From IMG/VR virus record IMGVR_UViG_3300024350_000252, positions 1-64,000 of that record: 64,000 nucleotides of DNA; one strand, written 5' to 3'. The notes beneath the pieces were generated by a model. It did no database searches. It had not been told where the DNA came from and saw only the letters and a program-made list of their open reading frames with translations. The stretch is from a virus. A program made the translations under genes and the position numbers. This document shows positions 46,351 to 55,410 of this stretch, piece after piece; positions within the stretch are counted from its first letter, which is position 1, and each line of letters starts with the position of its first letter.

Positions 46351-49041
46351 ATGGCTGTAACATGGAATACTCCAGCTGGTACCTTAGGTACATTAAATGA
46401 AAGAACTAAACAAAATATAGTTCTTTCTGCCAGCTCTGGCGTATCTGCTGTCACTTATAAGCTGATATCAGGTTCATTACCTCTCGGGCTACGATTAGAA
46501 AATAATACCATAGTAGGTACTCCATTCGAAGTTAAGAAACCAATTACTTCTAGATTTGTTATCCGAGCTAGTGACAGTGTAGATAAAAAAGATAGAACAT
46601 TCGAAATAACAGTGTTAGGGGCAGATGAACCATTTTGGGTTACACCAGACGGACTTTTACCGGTAGGTCCTAATTACACATACTTTGTGCTTGATAACGA
46701 CAAAGTTGATTTCCAACTATTAGCTTTAGATCCTGACATTCCGGCAGGCGACAAAATAGAATACTACATACCATTCGACGGTGGGGAACTTCCCCCAGGT
46801 CTCACATTGTCATCAACTGGTAGGATTTCAGGTTTTACAAAACCAATTTTTGCTCTAGAAAATAAAATTTATAATTCTAACTATGACAGGAATTTATATG
46901 ATTCAGAACCATATGATCTAGGTGCTTTACCTATCAACGGTTTTGATAGTTTCGGGTTCGACGTACAGACATTTGATTACTTTGATGCTGTAATGTTTCC
47001 AAGAAAGTTGACTAGATTTTATCAATTCGTTGTAGTAGCCTCAGATGGATTACATGACGAAAGAAGAACTTTTAAAATCTATGTAGTCAGCGAAGATTTC
47101 TTGAAATCAGATAATACCATAATGCAAGTAGGAACTGGTATATTCAGAGCCGACAACACATATGTAAGAGCTCCTATATGGATCACTGAACCCGATCTAG
47201 GCACAAGACGAGCTAATAATTATGTTACTTTAAATCTAGAAGTGTTCCACCCAGATACATGGCCAGGTACAATCACTTTTAGATTAAATGATATCAATCC
47301 TCAGATAAGAGCAGAAACTCTATCTATAGTTAGAGATACCGACACATACTTAGATGTACAAATAAAACCAACCGTGGCTGGTGATTATCCTGTTCCTAAT
47401 AAAAAACAACTGATATCGGTCTATGATGTAGCCACATTTACTGATAGCACACTTGGATCATATTCTATCGACAATATCGTATATCAAGGCAATAACAAGT
47501 ATAGAATTTACGTAGATCCAAGAATAAATGGCAAGATACCCAAAGGATCTGAAATACTTTTCGGAACTCCAAGCGTGGTGCCTAAAGGCATGGTATTAGA
47601 TACGATAGAAGGAAAATTAACAGGCAAAGTACCGTATCAACCCAGAATAACAGAAACATTTGAATTCAGTGTGGTGGCTACTACTACCTATCCATCAGGA
47701 ACACAGGCCAGTAGTATTAGAACATTCACTATCAAGACTATCGGTGAGCTTGAGACGGGTATCAAATGGATATCACCTGCTGAACTTGGATCAATCAGTC
47801 CAAATAAAGATAGCCAATTAGTAATCGAAGCTGAATCATTACTAAGAAACGGTCTAGTAACTTATCAACTAGTACCCGGAAAAGGAGTTTTACCTCCAGG
47901 TCTTACTTTACTATCAACTGGCGAAATCATTGGAAAAGTTAGACAAATCGGAACATTCAATTCAACTGGTTTTATCTATGACTTAGATGGTGGCTCAGCA
48001 TCCGGTAGTGGCAACATAACCGTAGATAATGGGGACTCCTTATCAACAAATTTTCTCACTCTTGATGGCAATACGACTACGAACATTACACGCGGTTTAA
48101 CAAGATTTTATAATTATGACGGTAGTAGTGAAAGAGATTTTAATGTTACATTTGATAATACATTAACATCATTTGATAAAGAATTTACATTTGTAGTTGC
48201 TGCTAGAGATATCTACAATTATTCCAGTTCATCTAAAACTTTTAAGATAGTTGTATCAGGTATCAGTGATATAGTTTACAGCAATCTCAGTTTCAAGGTA
48301 TTACAGAAAAAAAGCAAAAGAGATCGTTGGTACACATTTATATCTGACACCACTATTTTCAATCCCGAAAAAATTTATAGATATGGGGATCCGGCATTTG
48401 GTATACAGGACAGTTTGACTATGTTAGTTTATGCCGGTATACAAAGTTCTAACATAGATATGTTTGTTGAAGCTGTCAGCAGGAATCACTATAACAAAAG
48501 ATTGAAATTCGGTGACATCAAAAAAGCTGTCGCTAAAGATCCTACGACACAAGAAATTATTTACGAAGTAGTCTATGTCGATGTAGTCGACGATCTAGTA
48601 AAAAATGGCAAGAGCATCAGTAGACAGATAAATCTTCCAGATAATATAAATCGACCTGTGAGAGTCGATGTTGATACTATCAGAGTAGACAGCAATAACT
48701 TTCTTGCTAGTGATAGAGATGTACAGACAATATGGCCAAACAGTATCAAAAATATGAGAAAACGTATCAAAAGTACAGGCCTTAATGATCGAACCTATCT
48801 GCCGCTTTGGATGAGAAGCATACAGGAATCTAGTTTCGTAGAACCTGGATGGGTTAGTGCGATGCCTATCTGCTACTGTTTACCAGGAGCAGCAGATGAC
48901 ATCATAATAAACATAAAGAATCTAAGCGATTTCGATTTTAAAACCATAGACTTTGAAGTAGATCGATATCTGATTGATTCTACCGACGGAATACTACAGG
49001 ATAAATATCTAGCATTTCCGCAACGTGGAGAAATAATATAA
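46351..49041 (+). CDS. large structural protein with Ig-like (He_PIG) domains
   Basis: An 896-residue protein with at least three putative Ig domains of the He_PIG type (SGSLPLGLRLENNTIVGTP; PPGLTLSSTGRISG; LPPGLTLLSTGEIIG), each ~90 residues and followed by a RTFEI or RTFKIYV strand. The C-terminal third is unique. Such domains decorate phage fibres and capsids and bind cell-surface carbohydrate weakly. Confidence 0.8.
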   Translation: MAVTWNTPAGTLGTLNERTKQNIVLSASSGVSAVTYKLISGSLPLGLRLENNTIVGTPFEVKKPITSRFVIRASDSVDKKDRTFEITVLGADEPFWVTPDGLLPVGPNYTYFVLDNDKVDFQLLALDPDIPAGDKIEYYIPFDGGELPPGLTLSSTGRISGFTKPIFALENKIYNSNYDRNLYDSEPYDLGALPINGFDSFGFDVQTFDYFDAVMFPRKLTRFYQFVVVASDGLHDERRTFKIYVVSEDFLKSDNTIMQVGTGIFRADNTYVRAPIWITEPDLGTRRANNYVTLNLEVFHPDTWPGTITFRLNDINPQIRAETLSIVRDTDTYLDVQIKPTVAGDYPVPNKKQLISVYDVATFTDSTLGSYSIDNIVYQGNNKYRIYVDPRINGKIPKGSEILFGTPSVVPKGMVLDTIEGKLTGKVPYQPRITETFEFSVVATTTYPSGTQASSIRTFTIKTIGELETGIKWISPAELGSISPNKDSQLVIEAESLLRNGLVTYQLVPGKGVLPPGLTLLSTGEIIGKVRQIGTFNSTGFIYDLDGGSASGSGNITVDNGDSLSTNFLTLDGNTTTNITRGLTRFYNYDGSSERDFNVTFDNTLTSFDKEFTFVVAARDIYNYSSSSKTFKIVVSGISDIVYSNLSFKVLQKKSKRDRWYTFISDTTIFNPEKIYRYGDPAFGIQDSLTMLVYAGIQSSNIDMFVEAVSRNHYNKRLKFGDIKKAVAKDPTTQEIIYEVVYVDVVDDLVKNGKSISRQINLPDNINRPVRVDVDTIRVDSNNFLASDRDVQTIWPNSIKNMRKRIKSTGLNDRTYLPLWMRSIQESSFVEPGWVSAMPICYCLPGAADDIIINIKNLSDFDFKTIDFEVDRYLIDSTDGILQDKYLAFPQRGEII

Positions 49042-49042
49042 A

Positions 49043-49618
49043 ATGGCAAGCAACATAAATTCAGCACAGATTGATGAAACTTATCCAATCGCAGGAGTAG
49101 ATAACGATACTCAAGGATTTAGAGATAATTTCAATTATACCAAGATCGGACTAGCTACAGCAGCTACCGAAATTACAGACCTACAGGCTAATACAGCTAA
49201 AATCAATGTAGACAACGATTTCAACAAAAAGGCGATCACCAATGCCGTGTTAAGAAATAATATTCACAGTTTTCTTAACCTAGGTACACGTAGCGGAGCG
49301 ATCGTTATCAACTTCGGAAATGCTGATCATCAATATGTGTCATTAAGCGGCGATGCACAGTTTACTTTCGAAGGGTTTCCTGTAGACAATTCTGTGTCAG
49401 TTATATTAGAAATTAGAGGCGACGGTACTGCTAGAACTATCACTTTCCCTACAGATGGTGTTATACCAGTATTAAAAGCCAACTTTCCTGCTAATCCTAT
49501 CACAGTGACTAGCGCAACTTCGGCTATGTTGGTAAGAGTAACTACAAGAGCCAAAAGCATAGATCCCGGTTCATTGGCTAGATGCTATTTGGTAGAATGT
49601 ATGGGCGTATTCAACTAA
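49043..49618 (+). CDS. virion structural protein
   Basis: A 191-residue protein beginning NINSAQIDETYPIAGVDNDT and then GFRDNFNYTKIGL, a start shared by many T4-like marine phage structural proteins. Beta-rich C-terminal half. It follows the Ig-domain protein by 1 nt and ends the fibre block. Confidence 0.72.
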   Translation: MASNINSAQIDETYPIAGVDNDTQGFRDNFNYTKIGLATAATEITDLQANTAKINVDNDFNKKAITNAVLRNNIHSFLNLGTRSGAIVINFGNADHQYVSLSGDAQFTFEGFPVDNSVSVILEIRGDGTARTITFPTDGVIPVLKANFPANPITVTSATSAMLVRVTTRAKSIDPGSLARCYLVECMGVFN

Positions 49619-49619
49619 T

Positions 49620-49862
49620 ATGATACATCCGTTCCAAGCCGATCTTAGCACACTCAAAGATTCGGAAGTAGAGCTGAAGTTACAAGAACTGACTAAAAAA
49701 TATTATCAAGCACAGAGATTAGGAAACCGAGATCTCTTGACACAAGTCTTAACCTTTGTTACAATATACAGAGAAGAGCTAGCTAGACGTTTGAGAAACA
49801 ATGGAACAAATGCGTCTAAAGGACTAGATAAAGACTTGGATCAATTGATTAATGTTGAATAA
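49620..49862 (+). CDS. hypothetical helical protein, 80 residues
   Basis: Helical (ELKLQELTKKYYQAQRLG, FVTIYREELARRL) with acidic C terminus. It overlaps the next gene by 11 nt. No family recognised, though its position between virion and replication genes recurs in T4-like phages. Confidence 0.6.
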   Translation: MIHPFQADLSTLKDSEVELKLQELTKKYYQAQRLGNRDLLTQVLTFVTIYREELARRLRNNGTNASKGLDKDLDQLINVE

Positions 49863-50334
49863 CGCAGACAAAGACATCATAGAAGGACTGTTAAAATACG
49901 GACCTTCTGCTCTAGAAGATTCTTTCGTCACAGACCTATCTCCCAATTTAGAAAAATATATTGAACGCTGTTTAGAAGAAAAACTAAACTATCCTATGCC
50001 AATGTCCGAATTACCAAAAGGACGCTCTTGGTTTATTCCACACAATTACCAAACAATGGATATAGAAGGATTCCTAGTCAATCAATGTCCAAAAGAAAAC
50101 TACGGACGTTTAGTCGATGAACTAGATCTATATAAAAAACATAATCTATTAGATATTTTAAAAGTATCAAAATACTTGGTCGATACTCTTAGAGCAAATA
50201 ATATAGTCTGGGGTGTGGGACGAGGTAGTGCCGTTTCTAGCTACTGTCTATATCTTATAGGACTACATAAGATAGACAGCGTTAAATACAAATTACCTAT
50301 AACAGAGTTTTTCAAAGGAGAAACAGATGGCTAA
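49852..50334 (+). CDS. DNA polymerase III alpha-like fragment
   Basis: A 160-residue protein whose C-terminal part, VWGVGRGSAVSSYCLYLIGL then KIDSVKYKLPITEFF, matches the PGRGSAAGS palm motif region of bacterial DnaE/PolC. In the polymerase the catalytic aspartates (PDFDIDF) follow directly; here the protein ends right before that point, so it cannot polymerise DNA. Helical N terminus. It may bind host polymerase partners or DNA. Confidence 0.7.
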   Translation: MLNNADKDIIEGLLKYGPSALEDSFVTDLSPNLEKYIERCLEEKLNYPMPMSELPKGRSWFIPHNYQTMDIEGFLVNQCPKENYGRLVDELDLYKKHNLLDILKVSKYLVDTLRANNIVWGVGRGSAVSSYCLYLIGLHKIDSVKYKLPITEFFKGETDG

Positions 50335-50434
50335 AAGAAATGGACAAAGAAAGGTTAAGGTAGTGGCAGCTAGAAACGCTAGACGTATCTTACAAGGACG
50401 TAAGCTACCAAAGACAAGAATTAAAAGGAGATAA
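50327..50434 (+). CDS. 35-residue highly basic peptide
   Basis: ATG at 50327 with AAAGGAG RBS, overlapping the preceding stop. Starts MAKRNGQRKVKVVAARNARR, and ends in KRR; nearly half the residues are Lys or Arg. It ends 2 nt before the next gene. Likely a nucleic-acid-binding or ribosome-associated peptide. Confidence 0.65.
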   Translation: MAKRNGQRKVKVVAARNARRILQGRKLPKTRIKRR

Positions 50435-50436
50435 TA

Positions 50437-50670
50437 ATGGGTAAAACAGTTAGAACCATGCAGGGCAGAGAAATCGACATGGAAAAACTCACCCTAGTCA
50501 ACGAACTCGTACAGGCTGTAGGCAACGCTAAAGTCAATGCCCGCGGTGACCAATTAGGTCCAGGTGGCAAGATCGTAAAGACTAGAGAAGAATTGATGGC
50601 AGAATATTACAATCGTAATCCCAGGTCAGTAAAAGCAGAAAATCCTACACCTAAGAAAGCGGAGGAATAA
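50437..50670 (+). CDS. small phage protein, 77 residues
   Basis: Starts GKTVRTMQGREIDMEKLTLV, then VGNAKVNARGDQLGPGGKIV and TREELMAEYY. Proteins with this pattern are widespread in T4-like marine phages and considered structural or assembly factors. It shares one base with the GroES-like start. Confidence 0.65.
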   Translation: MGKTVRTMQGREIDMEKLTLVNELVQAVGNAKVNARGDQLGPGGKIVKTREELMAEYYNRNPRSVKAENPTPKKAEE

Positions 50671-51062
50671 TGTCAGTAGTCAAAGGTAAATTGCGAATCC
50701 TCCGTGACAAAATCATGGTCAGTGATATGTATTTCGGTGAGCAGAAAACTGCCAGCGGCATTATTATCAAAAGTGATGACGGCAAGGTAGAAGGTATCTA
50801 TCCTCGCTGGGGTAAGGTGTTTGCCGTTGGTCCTGAACATAAAGAAGATTTCGGAGTTGGTGATTGGATCCTAGTCGAACACGGTCGTTGGACAAGAGGT
50901 ATCGAATATGATAATGGCGGTGACGAACCTGTTACTATTAGACTGGTAGAAAACAAAGCCATATTAATGTGGAGTTCTGAAAAACCAAACGACACAGTAA
51001 ATATCAACCAAGGCATCGCAGTTCCGAATGCCGTAGACGCTTATAGATTGGAAAACAAATGA
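50670..51062 (+). CDS. GroES/gp31-like co-chaperonin
   Basis: A 130-residue protein with the GroES fold pattern: LRILRDKIMV, a mobile loop with FGEQKTASGIII (the GroEL-contact IxI tripeptide), GKVFAVGP, VGDWILVEHG and ENKAILM at the roof. Larger than bacterial GroES (~97), like phage gp31. It would cap host GroEL for capsid-protein folding. Confidence 0.8.
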   Translation: MSVVKGKLRILRDKIMVSDMYFGEQKTASGIIIKSDDGKVEGIYPRWGKVFAVGPEHKEDFGVGDWILVEHGRWTRGIEYDNGGDEPVTIRLVENKAILMWSSEKPNDTVNINQGIAVPNAVDAYRLENK

Positions 51063-51433
51063 CGAATCCGTTCCGTGATCAAGAACAGTTTATGACAGCC
51101 TGTGACCAAACAGTACAGGGGTTGAATCTAGCTCAATTTCAAATGTACTGTAATCTCATAGCAGAAGAAATGGGCGAACTCAGTCAAGCTATGACTTCTG
51201 ACAACAGCGTAGAAACCTTAGACGCTTTGATCGATATCTTGGTAGTCACTATCGGTGCTATACATAGTATCGGAGCAGATGCTGAGGGTGCGTGGAAAGA
51301 AGTCATGCGCACAAACTTTGCTAAGATCGATCCAGAAACAGGCAAGGTTCGCAAGCGTGAAGACGGCAAGGTTTTAAAGCCAGAGGGATGGCAACCTCCC
51401 AACCTTAGACCTTTGTTAGTCAAACAAGCATAA
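51059..51433 (+). CDS. MazG-like nucleotide pyrophosphohydrolase
   Basis: A 124-residue all-helical NTP-PPase type protein: EEMGELSQAM and ETLDALIDILVVTIGA carry the EExxE / ExxD metal ligands; MRTNFAKIDPETGKV and REDGKVLKPEGWQPPNL are typical of the phage PRA-PH/MazG-like subgroup. It may hydrolyse dNTPs or alarmones. Its terminator contains the next promoter. Confidence 0.85.
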   Translation: MTNPFRDQEQFMTACDQTVQGLNLAQFQMYCNLIAEEMGELSQAMTSDNSVETLDALIDILVVTIGAIHSIGADAEGAWKEVMRTNFAKIDPETGKVRKREDGKVLKPEGWQPPNLRPLLVKQA

Positions 51434-51457
51434 GGGTCTTGACAGACCCTTTTTTTT
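51433..51457 (+). terminator. rho-independent terminator
   Basis: AGGGTCT-TGAC-AGACCCT followed by seven T. The loop contains TTGACA, the next -35 box. The left arm begins at the last base of the stop codon. Confidence 0.92.
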
Positions 51458-51467
51458 CCTCTATACT
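51439..51467 (+). promoter_or_regulatory. sigma70-type promoter embedded in terminator
   Basis: TTGACA (51439-51444) in the terminator loop, 17-nt spacer over the T run, TATACT (51462-51467). Start would be at the ATG 51474. Confidence 0.8.
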
Positions 51468-51473
51468 ATAATC

Positions 51474-51911
51474 ATGGCTATTCCCTTACGAGACGATTTG
51501 ATGGTACAGCAGCAGTTGCCGGCTAAGGACGAAAAGATTCGTGCTTGGCAACACATGGTTGGTGTCATCATGCTTAACCAAACTGGACGCAAGCCAGTGA
51601 AATATGTGCTACCTCTATTCTTAGAAAAATGGCCTACTCCCAAACAATTCTTGTGGGCTTCCATCGATGATGTAAAAGAAATCATCTGGCCATTAGGCAT
51701 GTACAATGTACGATTTAAAAGACTCAAACTCATGACCGCAGATTTCATGTCTTGGGATGGGGTTGATGCAAAACAATTATACGGCATTGGCAAGTACGGC
51801 AGCGATAGTTATGAAATCTTCTTTAAGAACAATTATGATGTACAACCAACTGACAAAGAACTAAAAAGGTACCTAAATGACGAGATCAGAAATTTTGACA
51901 CTGCTTGCTGA
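51474..51911 (+). CDS. HhH-GPD DNA glycosylase, MBD4-like
   Basis: A 145-residue member of the endonuclease III superfamily: VGVIMLNQTGRKPV, WPLGMYNVRFKRLKLM, helix-hairpin-helix LYGIGKYGSDSYEIFF and the catalytic Asp in QPTDKEL. No FeS-cluster cysteines. This matches the MBD4 glycosylase domain, which removes T or U opposite G. Probable base-excision repair of phage DNA. No leader, likely leaderless mRNA. Confidence 0.85.
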   Translation: MAIPLRDDLMVQQQLPAKDEKIRAWQHMVGVIMLNQTGRKPVKYVLPLFLEKWPTPKQFLWASIDDVKEIIWPLGMYNVRFKRLKLMTADFMSWDGVDAKQLYGIGKYGSDSYEIFFKNNYDVQPTDKELKRYLNDEIRNFDTAC

Positions 51912-52143
51912 AGGCGTATATACTGTTACGTTCACTAAAGTTAGCGGAGAGTTACGTTCTATGCCTTGTACGCTAAAGGCAGATCTTGTTCCGCCGCCTA
52001 AGGCAGAACAACCAGAAACACAAAAGAAAGTAAGAGAAATCAACGAAAATGTAGTAGTAGCTTTCTGTACTGATAAAAAAGAATGGCGCAGTTTTCGTGT
52101 AGCTAATGTAATAGAAATCAAACCATTTGAAGAAACAGTATGA
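51877..52143 (+). CDS. DUF2693-like SH3-fold protein
   Basis: An 88-residue protein: EGVYTVTFTKVSGELRSMPC, then a linker and EWRSFRVANVIEI. This matches small phage proteins of the DUF2693 type. Function unknown. It overlaps the glycosylase gene by 35 nt. Confidence 0.7.
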   Translation: MTRSEILTLLAEGVYTVTFTKVSGELRSMPCTLKADLVPPPKAEQPETQKKVREINENVVVAFCTDKKEWRSFRVANVIEIKPFEETV

Positions 52144-52340
52144 GCACAATACCATTATTAGAAAAACTTGCGGTACAAAGTCTCGTCGAATATAAAGGCG
52201 AATTAATCTTTAGTAAAGAAAAATTCGCCGAGTTAATCATAGAAGAATGCGCATCCTTATTTCCTATGACGTTTACTGACGAACAATATCAGCGTAGAAT
52301 AGACAAAACTATTAGAAAACATTTCGGAGTTCAAGAATGA
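52140..52340 (+). CDS. small phage protein ending HFGVQE
   Basis: A 66-residue protein: KEKFAELIIEECASLFPM and C-terminal RIDKTIRKHFGVQE, a recurrent small family in T4-like phages. The final codons supply a CGGAG RBS for the clamp loader gene. A shorter relative is seen at 11166. Confidence 0.65.
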   Translation: MSTIPLLEKLAVQSLVEYKGELIFSKEKFAELIIEECASLFPMTFTDEQYQRRIDKTIRKHFGVQE

Positions 52341-53260
52341 AAGAACTGTGGGTAGAAAAATATCGTCCTAAAACACTAGACGGTTATGTGTGGCGAGACG
52401 AACATCAAAAGAAGCAGGTAGAATCTTGGGTCAAGAGCAAGTCTATTCCGCATCTGCTACTAAGCGGAAGTCCCGGCATAGGTAAAACTACTATGGCCAA
52501 GATGTTGATACACGAAATCGGTATCGAAGAGTATGACGTGCTAGAACTAAATGCTAGTCGTCAGCGTGGTATTGACGAAGTACGTGACACTATTACTAAC
52601 TTTGTTAGCATGATGCCTTTTGGTCCATTTAAAGTCGTTCTATTAGATGAGGCGGACTTTCTAACACCGCAGGCGCAGGCATCGTTGCGTGGAGTCATGG
52701 AAGAATTCCATAATACTGCGAGATTTATACTAACCTGTAATAAACCGCACATGATCATGGATGCTATCCACAGTCGCTGTCAGACTTTCCACTTTCATAA
52801 ACTAGATCAGATGGATTTTATCACTCGCGTAGAAAACATATTGACCATGGAAAATATCAAATTTGATATTGAAGATCTAGCATCTTATGTGTCTGTAACC
52901 TATCCCGATCTTAGAAAATGTATCAATATGTTACAGCAAAACTCTACAGAAGGAGTTTTGATTAAACCAGAAAAGGGAGACTCGGGAGAAAATGATTGGC
53001 GCTTTGACATGATTGAATTATTCAAAGCAGGCAAGATAAATGATGCGAGAAAAATGCTCTGCGGCAAACTACGTGCCGAAGAAATGGAAGAAGTGTTTAC
53101 TTGGTTGTATAACAACACAGAAGTTTTCGGTGACGAAACCAAACAAGATAGCGCCATCCTTATCATTAAGCAAGGATTAGTGGATCACGGTCTGATCGTA
53201 GATCCCGAAATCAATCTGTCAGCGACACTGGTCAAACTGGCTAGGCTGACCAGTGCTTAA
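52337..53260 (+). CDS. 44: sliding clamp loader small subunit (gp44/RFC-like)
   Basis: A 307-residue AAA+ ATPase: WVEKYRPKTLDGYV, Walker A GSPGIGKTT (44-52), Walker B VLLDEAD (101-107), sensor 1 TCNKP, and the SRCQTF arginine-finger box. This is the T4 gp44 equivalent that loads the sliding clamp. Typical length. The acidic insertion KGDSGENDW is unusual. Translationally coupled to the small gene upstream. Confidence 0.93.
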   Translation: MKELWVEKYRPKTLDGYVWRDEHQKKQVESWVKSKSIPHLLLSGSPGIGKTTMAKMLIHEIGIEEYDVLELNASRQRGIDEVRDTITNFVSMMPFGPFKVVLLDEADFLTPQAQASLRGVMEEFHNTARFILTCNKPHMIMDAIHSRCQTFHFHKLDQMDFITRVENILTMENIKFDIEDLASYVSVTYPDLRKCINMLQQNSTEGVLIKPEKGDSGENDWRFDMIELFKAGKINDARKMLCGKLRAEEMEEVFTWLYNNTEVFGDETKQDSAILIIKQGLVDHGLIVDPEINLSATLVKLARLTSA

Positions 53261-53278
53261 CTGCTAGGTAATTATAGT

Positions 53279-54016
53279 TTATCTTCCCTCTGAGTCTCCG
53301 TAAATTGCTAGCACTTCTTTCACAGCGATATGTCTTTCAACATCTTCTACTGTGAAGTGAGCCGTATCTACATACTTTTGATTTTTAAAATCATCATATA
53401 ATTTTAAAAATTCTAACAGACCATTTGATGTAGGTCTGTCAGCTTGTTGTAGATCTCCTGTTACTACCATCTTGGAACCATCTCCAAGACGTGTAAGTAG
53501 CATTTTCATTTGGCTGGGCGTAGCATTTTGCATTTCATCAGCGATAATGAATGATTTCTTGAAGGTCCTTCCTCTCATATATGCCAAAGGACTGATTTCA
53601 ATCACCCCCTCTTTGACAAAGTTTTCTATTTCTTTGGCATAATAGTATTCTTCAAAAACATCAAAAATAGGTCTAGTCCAGGGCTCCATCTTTTGCTGTA
53701 GGGTACCTGGCAAGAATCCATGCTGCTCGTCCACACTAACAGCTGGACGAGTTACCACGATCTTGTCTACTTCTCCTTCCTGGAACAGTTTGACTGCCAT
53801 TTGACAGGCCAACATGGTTTTACCCGTACCCGCAGGTCCGATAGCAAATACTATGTGGTTTTGTGGATTTTGGAGTTTGAGTAGATAAGTCTCTTGATTG
53901 AGATTCTTGGGATATATTAGAACGCGATTTTTCTTTTTTGGAAGGAATTTATTTAGTTGGACTACATTATCTTGCTGGTGTAACGCTTGATTTCTAGCTT
54001 TTCTGTTTTTTCTCAA
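53279..54016 (-). CDS. phoH: PhoH-like ATPase
   Basis: A PhoH-family RNA helicase/ATPase-like protein: Walker A GPAGTGKTMLA, VTRPAV, the FLPGTLQQKM block, FIIADEMQN (Walker B) and TGDLQQAD. Minus strand. I choose a TTG start at 54016 because AGGAGG sits 7 nt upstream of it; the upstream GTG frame (to 54046) lacks an RBS. Common phage gene of uncertain role, often phosphate-linked. Confidence 0.88.
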   Translation of the reverse strand: MRKNRKARNQALHQQDNVVQLNKFLPKKKNRVLIYPKNLNQETYLLKLQNPQNHIVFAIGPAGTGKTMLACQMAVKLFQEGEVDKIVVTRPAVSVDEQHGFLPGTLQQKMEPWTRPIFDVFEEYYYAKEIENFVKEGVIEISPLAYMRGRTFKKSFIIADEMQNATPSQMKMLLTRLGDGSKMVVTGDLQQADRPTSNGLLEFLKLYDDFKNQKYVDTAHFTVEDVERHIAVKEVLAIYGDSEGR

Positions 54017-54043
54017 AGGATAGCCTCCTGTTATAGTGTTAGG

Positions 54044-54071
54044 CACGGACCTTTAGACCGTAGTGTCCGTG
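54044..54071. other. inverted repeat upstream of phoH
   Basis: CACGGAC (54044-54050) and GTCCGTG (54065-54071) form a 7-bp stem in the phoH leader region on the minus strand. Possible operator or mRNA hairpin. Confidence 0.35.
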
Positions 54072-54134
54072 TCCGAACACAAAATTATTTAAGTTCGTGC
54101 GCTCAAAATAAAGTATAAACACATTGATTTTTGA

Positions 54135-54142
54135 AATAAATA
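54135..54142 (+). promoter_or_regulatory. late-type promoter box AATAAATA
   Basis: Upstream of the structural gene at 54164, divergent from phoH. Confidence 0.5.
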
Positions 54143-54163
54143 ACTGTGAGGACTTAAAACACT

Positions 54164-54676
54164 ATGCGCGATACTAAAGATATCCTAAAAAACATACAAA
54201 ACATATATGATTCTAACAATTCATTAAACATTCTCAAGGATTTTGAGAGGGTGCTAGATGAACTAGATGTATATGTGTATGAAAACTGGTTAGACGGCGA
54301 GCTCGTCGAGGGACCTGTAGAATCCAGATATTTCGTCTCCTGTACATTTATGTGGCCAGAAAAAGAAATGCCCAATCCTAAAGGTGGACAAAGATTGTTA
54401 GAGTACGGTTGTAGAGTATTCTTCCAAGAAGACGAAGTATCAACAGTAAGAAAGATTAAATCACCCGATGACATCAGACCGGGTACAAGGAAAGGCAAGA
54501 TTGATACTAAAAAAGTTTGGTTAGTTGAAATCCGTATGCCTAAAAAATTAATGTTTGATATTGACAAAGGCTACAGCACTCTCAAGAAAAACAAAGTAAA
54601 TGACCCTATGTCTAATATTCCAGTTGCTCCGGTCAATACTAACCAACCAGTCGAAGACATTGGAGCTACACCATGA
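54164..54676 (+). CDS. T4-like virion protein, unknown role
   Basis: A 170-residue acidic protein: helical start (LKDFERVLDELDVYVYENW), then YFVSCTFMWPEKEMPNPKGG and KVWLVEIRMPKKLM. The pattern recurs in T4-like marine phages close to baseplate genes. Pro-rich tail. It overlaps the next gene by 4 nt. Confidence 0.65.
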   Translation: MRDTKDILKNIQNIYDSNNSLNILKDFERVLDELDVYVYENWLDGELVEGPVESRYFVSCTFMWPEKEMPNPKGGQRLLEYGCRVFFQEDEVSTVRKIKSPDDIRPGTRKGKIDTKKVWLVEIRMPKKLMFDIDKGYSTLKKNKVNDPMSNIPVAPVNTNQPVEDIGATP

Positions 54677-55410
54677 GACAACTACGAGAAGGTCTTAGAC
54701 CCAACGACCTAGAAGACATGGTCGTTTCTCTTTTCGAGATAGATGCTTTCCAAAGCAAAATGGGCGATGACCGTGATGTCTGTGTATTAAGTTTCCGAGT
54801 GAGGGATCGAGCACCAGCTAAAGACATGATGGAATTCATCGAAAAAGGTTTTGATTTTGTTTTAGATTCAGATGTCAGTGCCGGCGAAGATCGTTACGGG
54901 CAATATCATGTATTTGTTGAATTAAAGAGAACACCTAACTTAGCAAAACAGATAACAGAACTTGCCGACGGTATGAGAAGATTGACCGGTGTTGATAACT
55001 GGCGATTCAAATATTATAAACAGTTCAAAGCACACGATCTCAATGAAGATAATGTAAACAAAGTCGTTCCTACTAGTGCCAACGACTACGACATGATGAT
55101 GGAAAACATCCGTGTGGAAAGCATACAGAAGTTTTTTAACAAAACCTACAAAGACGAAATAGTAGTAGAAGGCAATAGAGTAACTATCACAAAACCCTTT
55201 GGTATCAAGATGAATTTTGATATTGTAGGTTTCGGAGATAAGGATTCTATCTCCAGAGATCTAAATGAAACATTAAAGATGGATACCAAGAGCACCGCAG
55301 AAGCCATGTGGTTAACTAAACTTCTTGGCGATTTTAACATCAACAAATATGGTGAATCATTTGTTTTAGAAAATGGTAACAAGGCCATGTCTATAAGGAT
55401 CGTATTCTAA
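54673..55410 (+). CDS. T4-like virion protein, unknown role
   Basis: A 245-residue protein beginning MRQLREGLRPNDLEDMVV, with FDFVLDSDVSAGEDRYGQYH and FVELKRTP. Conserved-looking phage structural or head protein; C terminus beta-rich. It overlaps neighbours at both ends. Confidence 0.65.
   Translation: MRQLREGLRPNDLEDMVVSLFEIDAFQSKMGDDRDVCVLSFRVRDRAPAKDMMEFIEKGFDFVLDSDVSAGEDRYGQYHVFVELKRTPNLAKQITELADGMRRLTGVDNWRFKYYKQFKAHDLNEDNVNKVVPTSANDYDMMMENIRVESIQKFFNKTYKDEIVVEGNRVTITKPFGIKMNFDIVGFGDKDSISRDLNETLKMDTKSTAEAMWLTKLLGDFNINKYGESFVLENGNKAMSIRIVF

Noticed and set aside
49852-50334. Functional DNA polymerase
   Set aside because: The frame ends before the catalytic aspartate block and is far too short.
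54017-54046. GTG-initiated N-terminal extension of PhoH
   Set aside because: No RBS upstream of the GTG, whereas AGGAGG sits 7 nt before the TTG at 54016.
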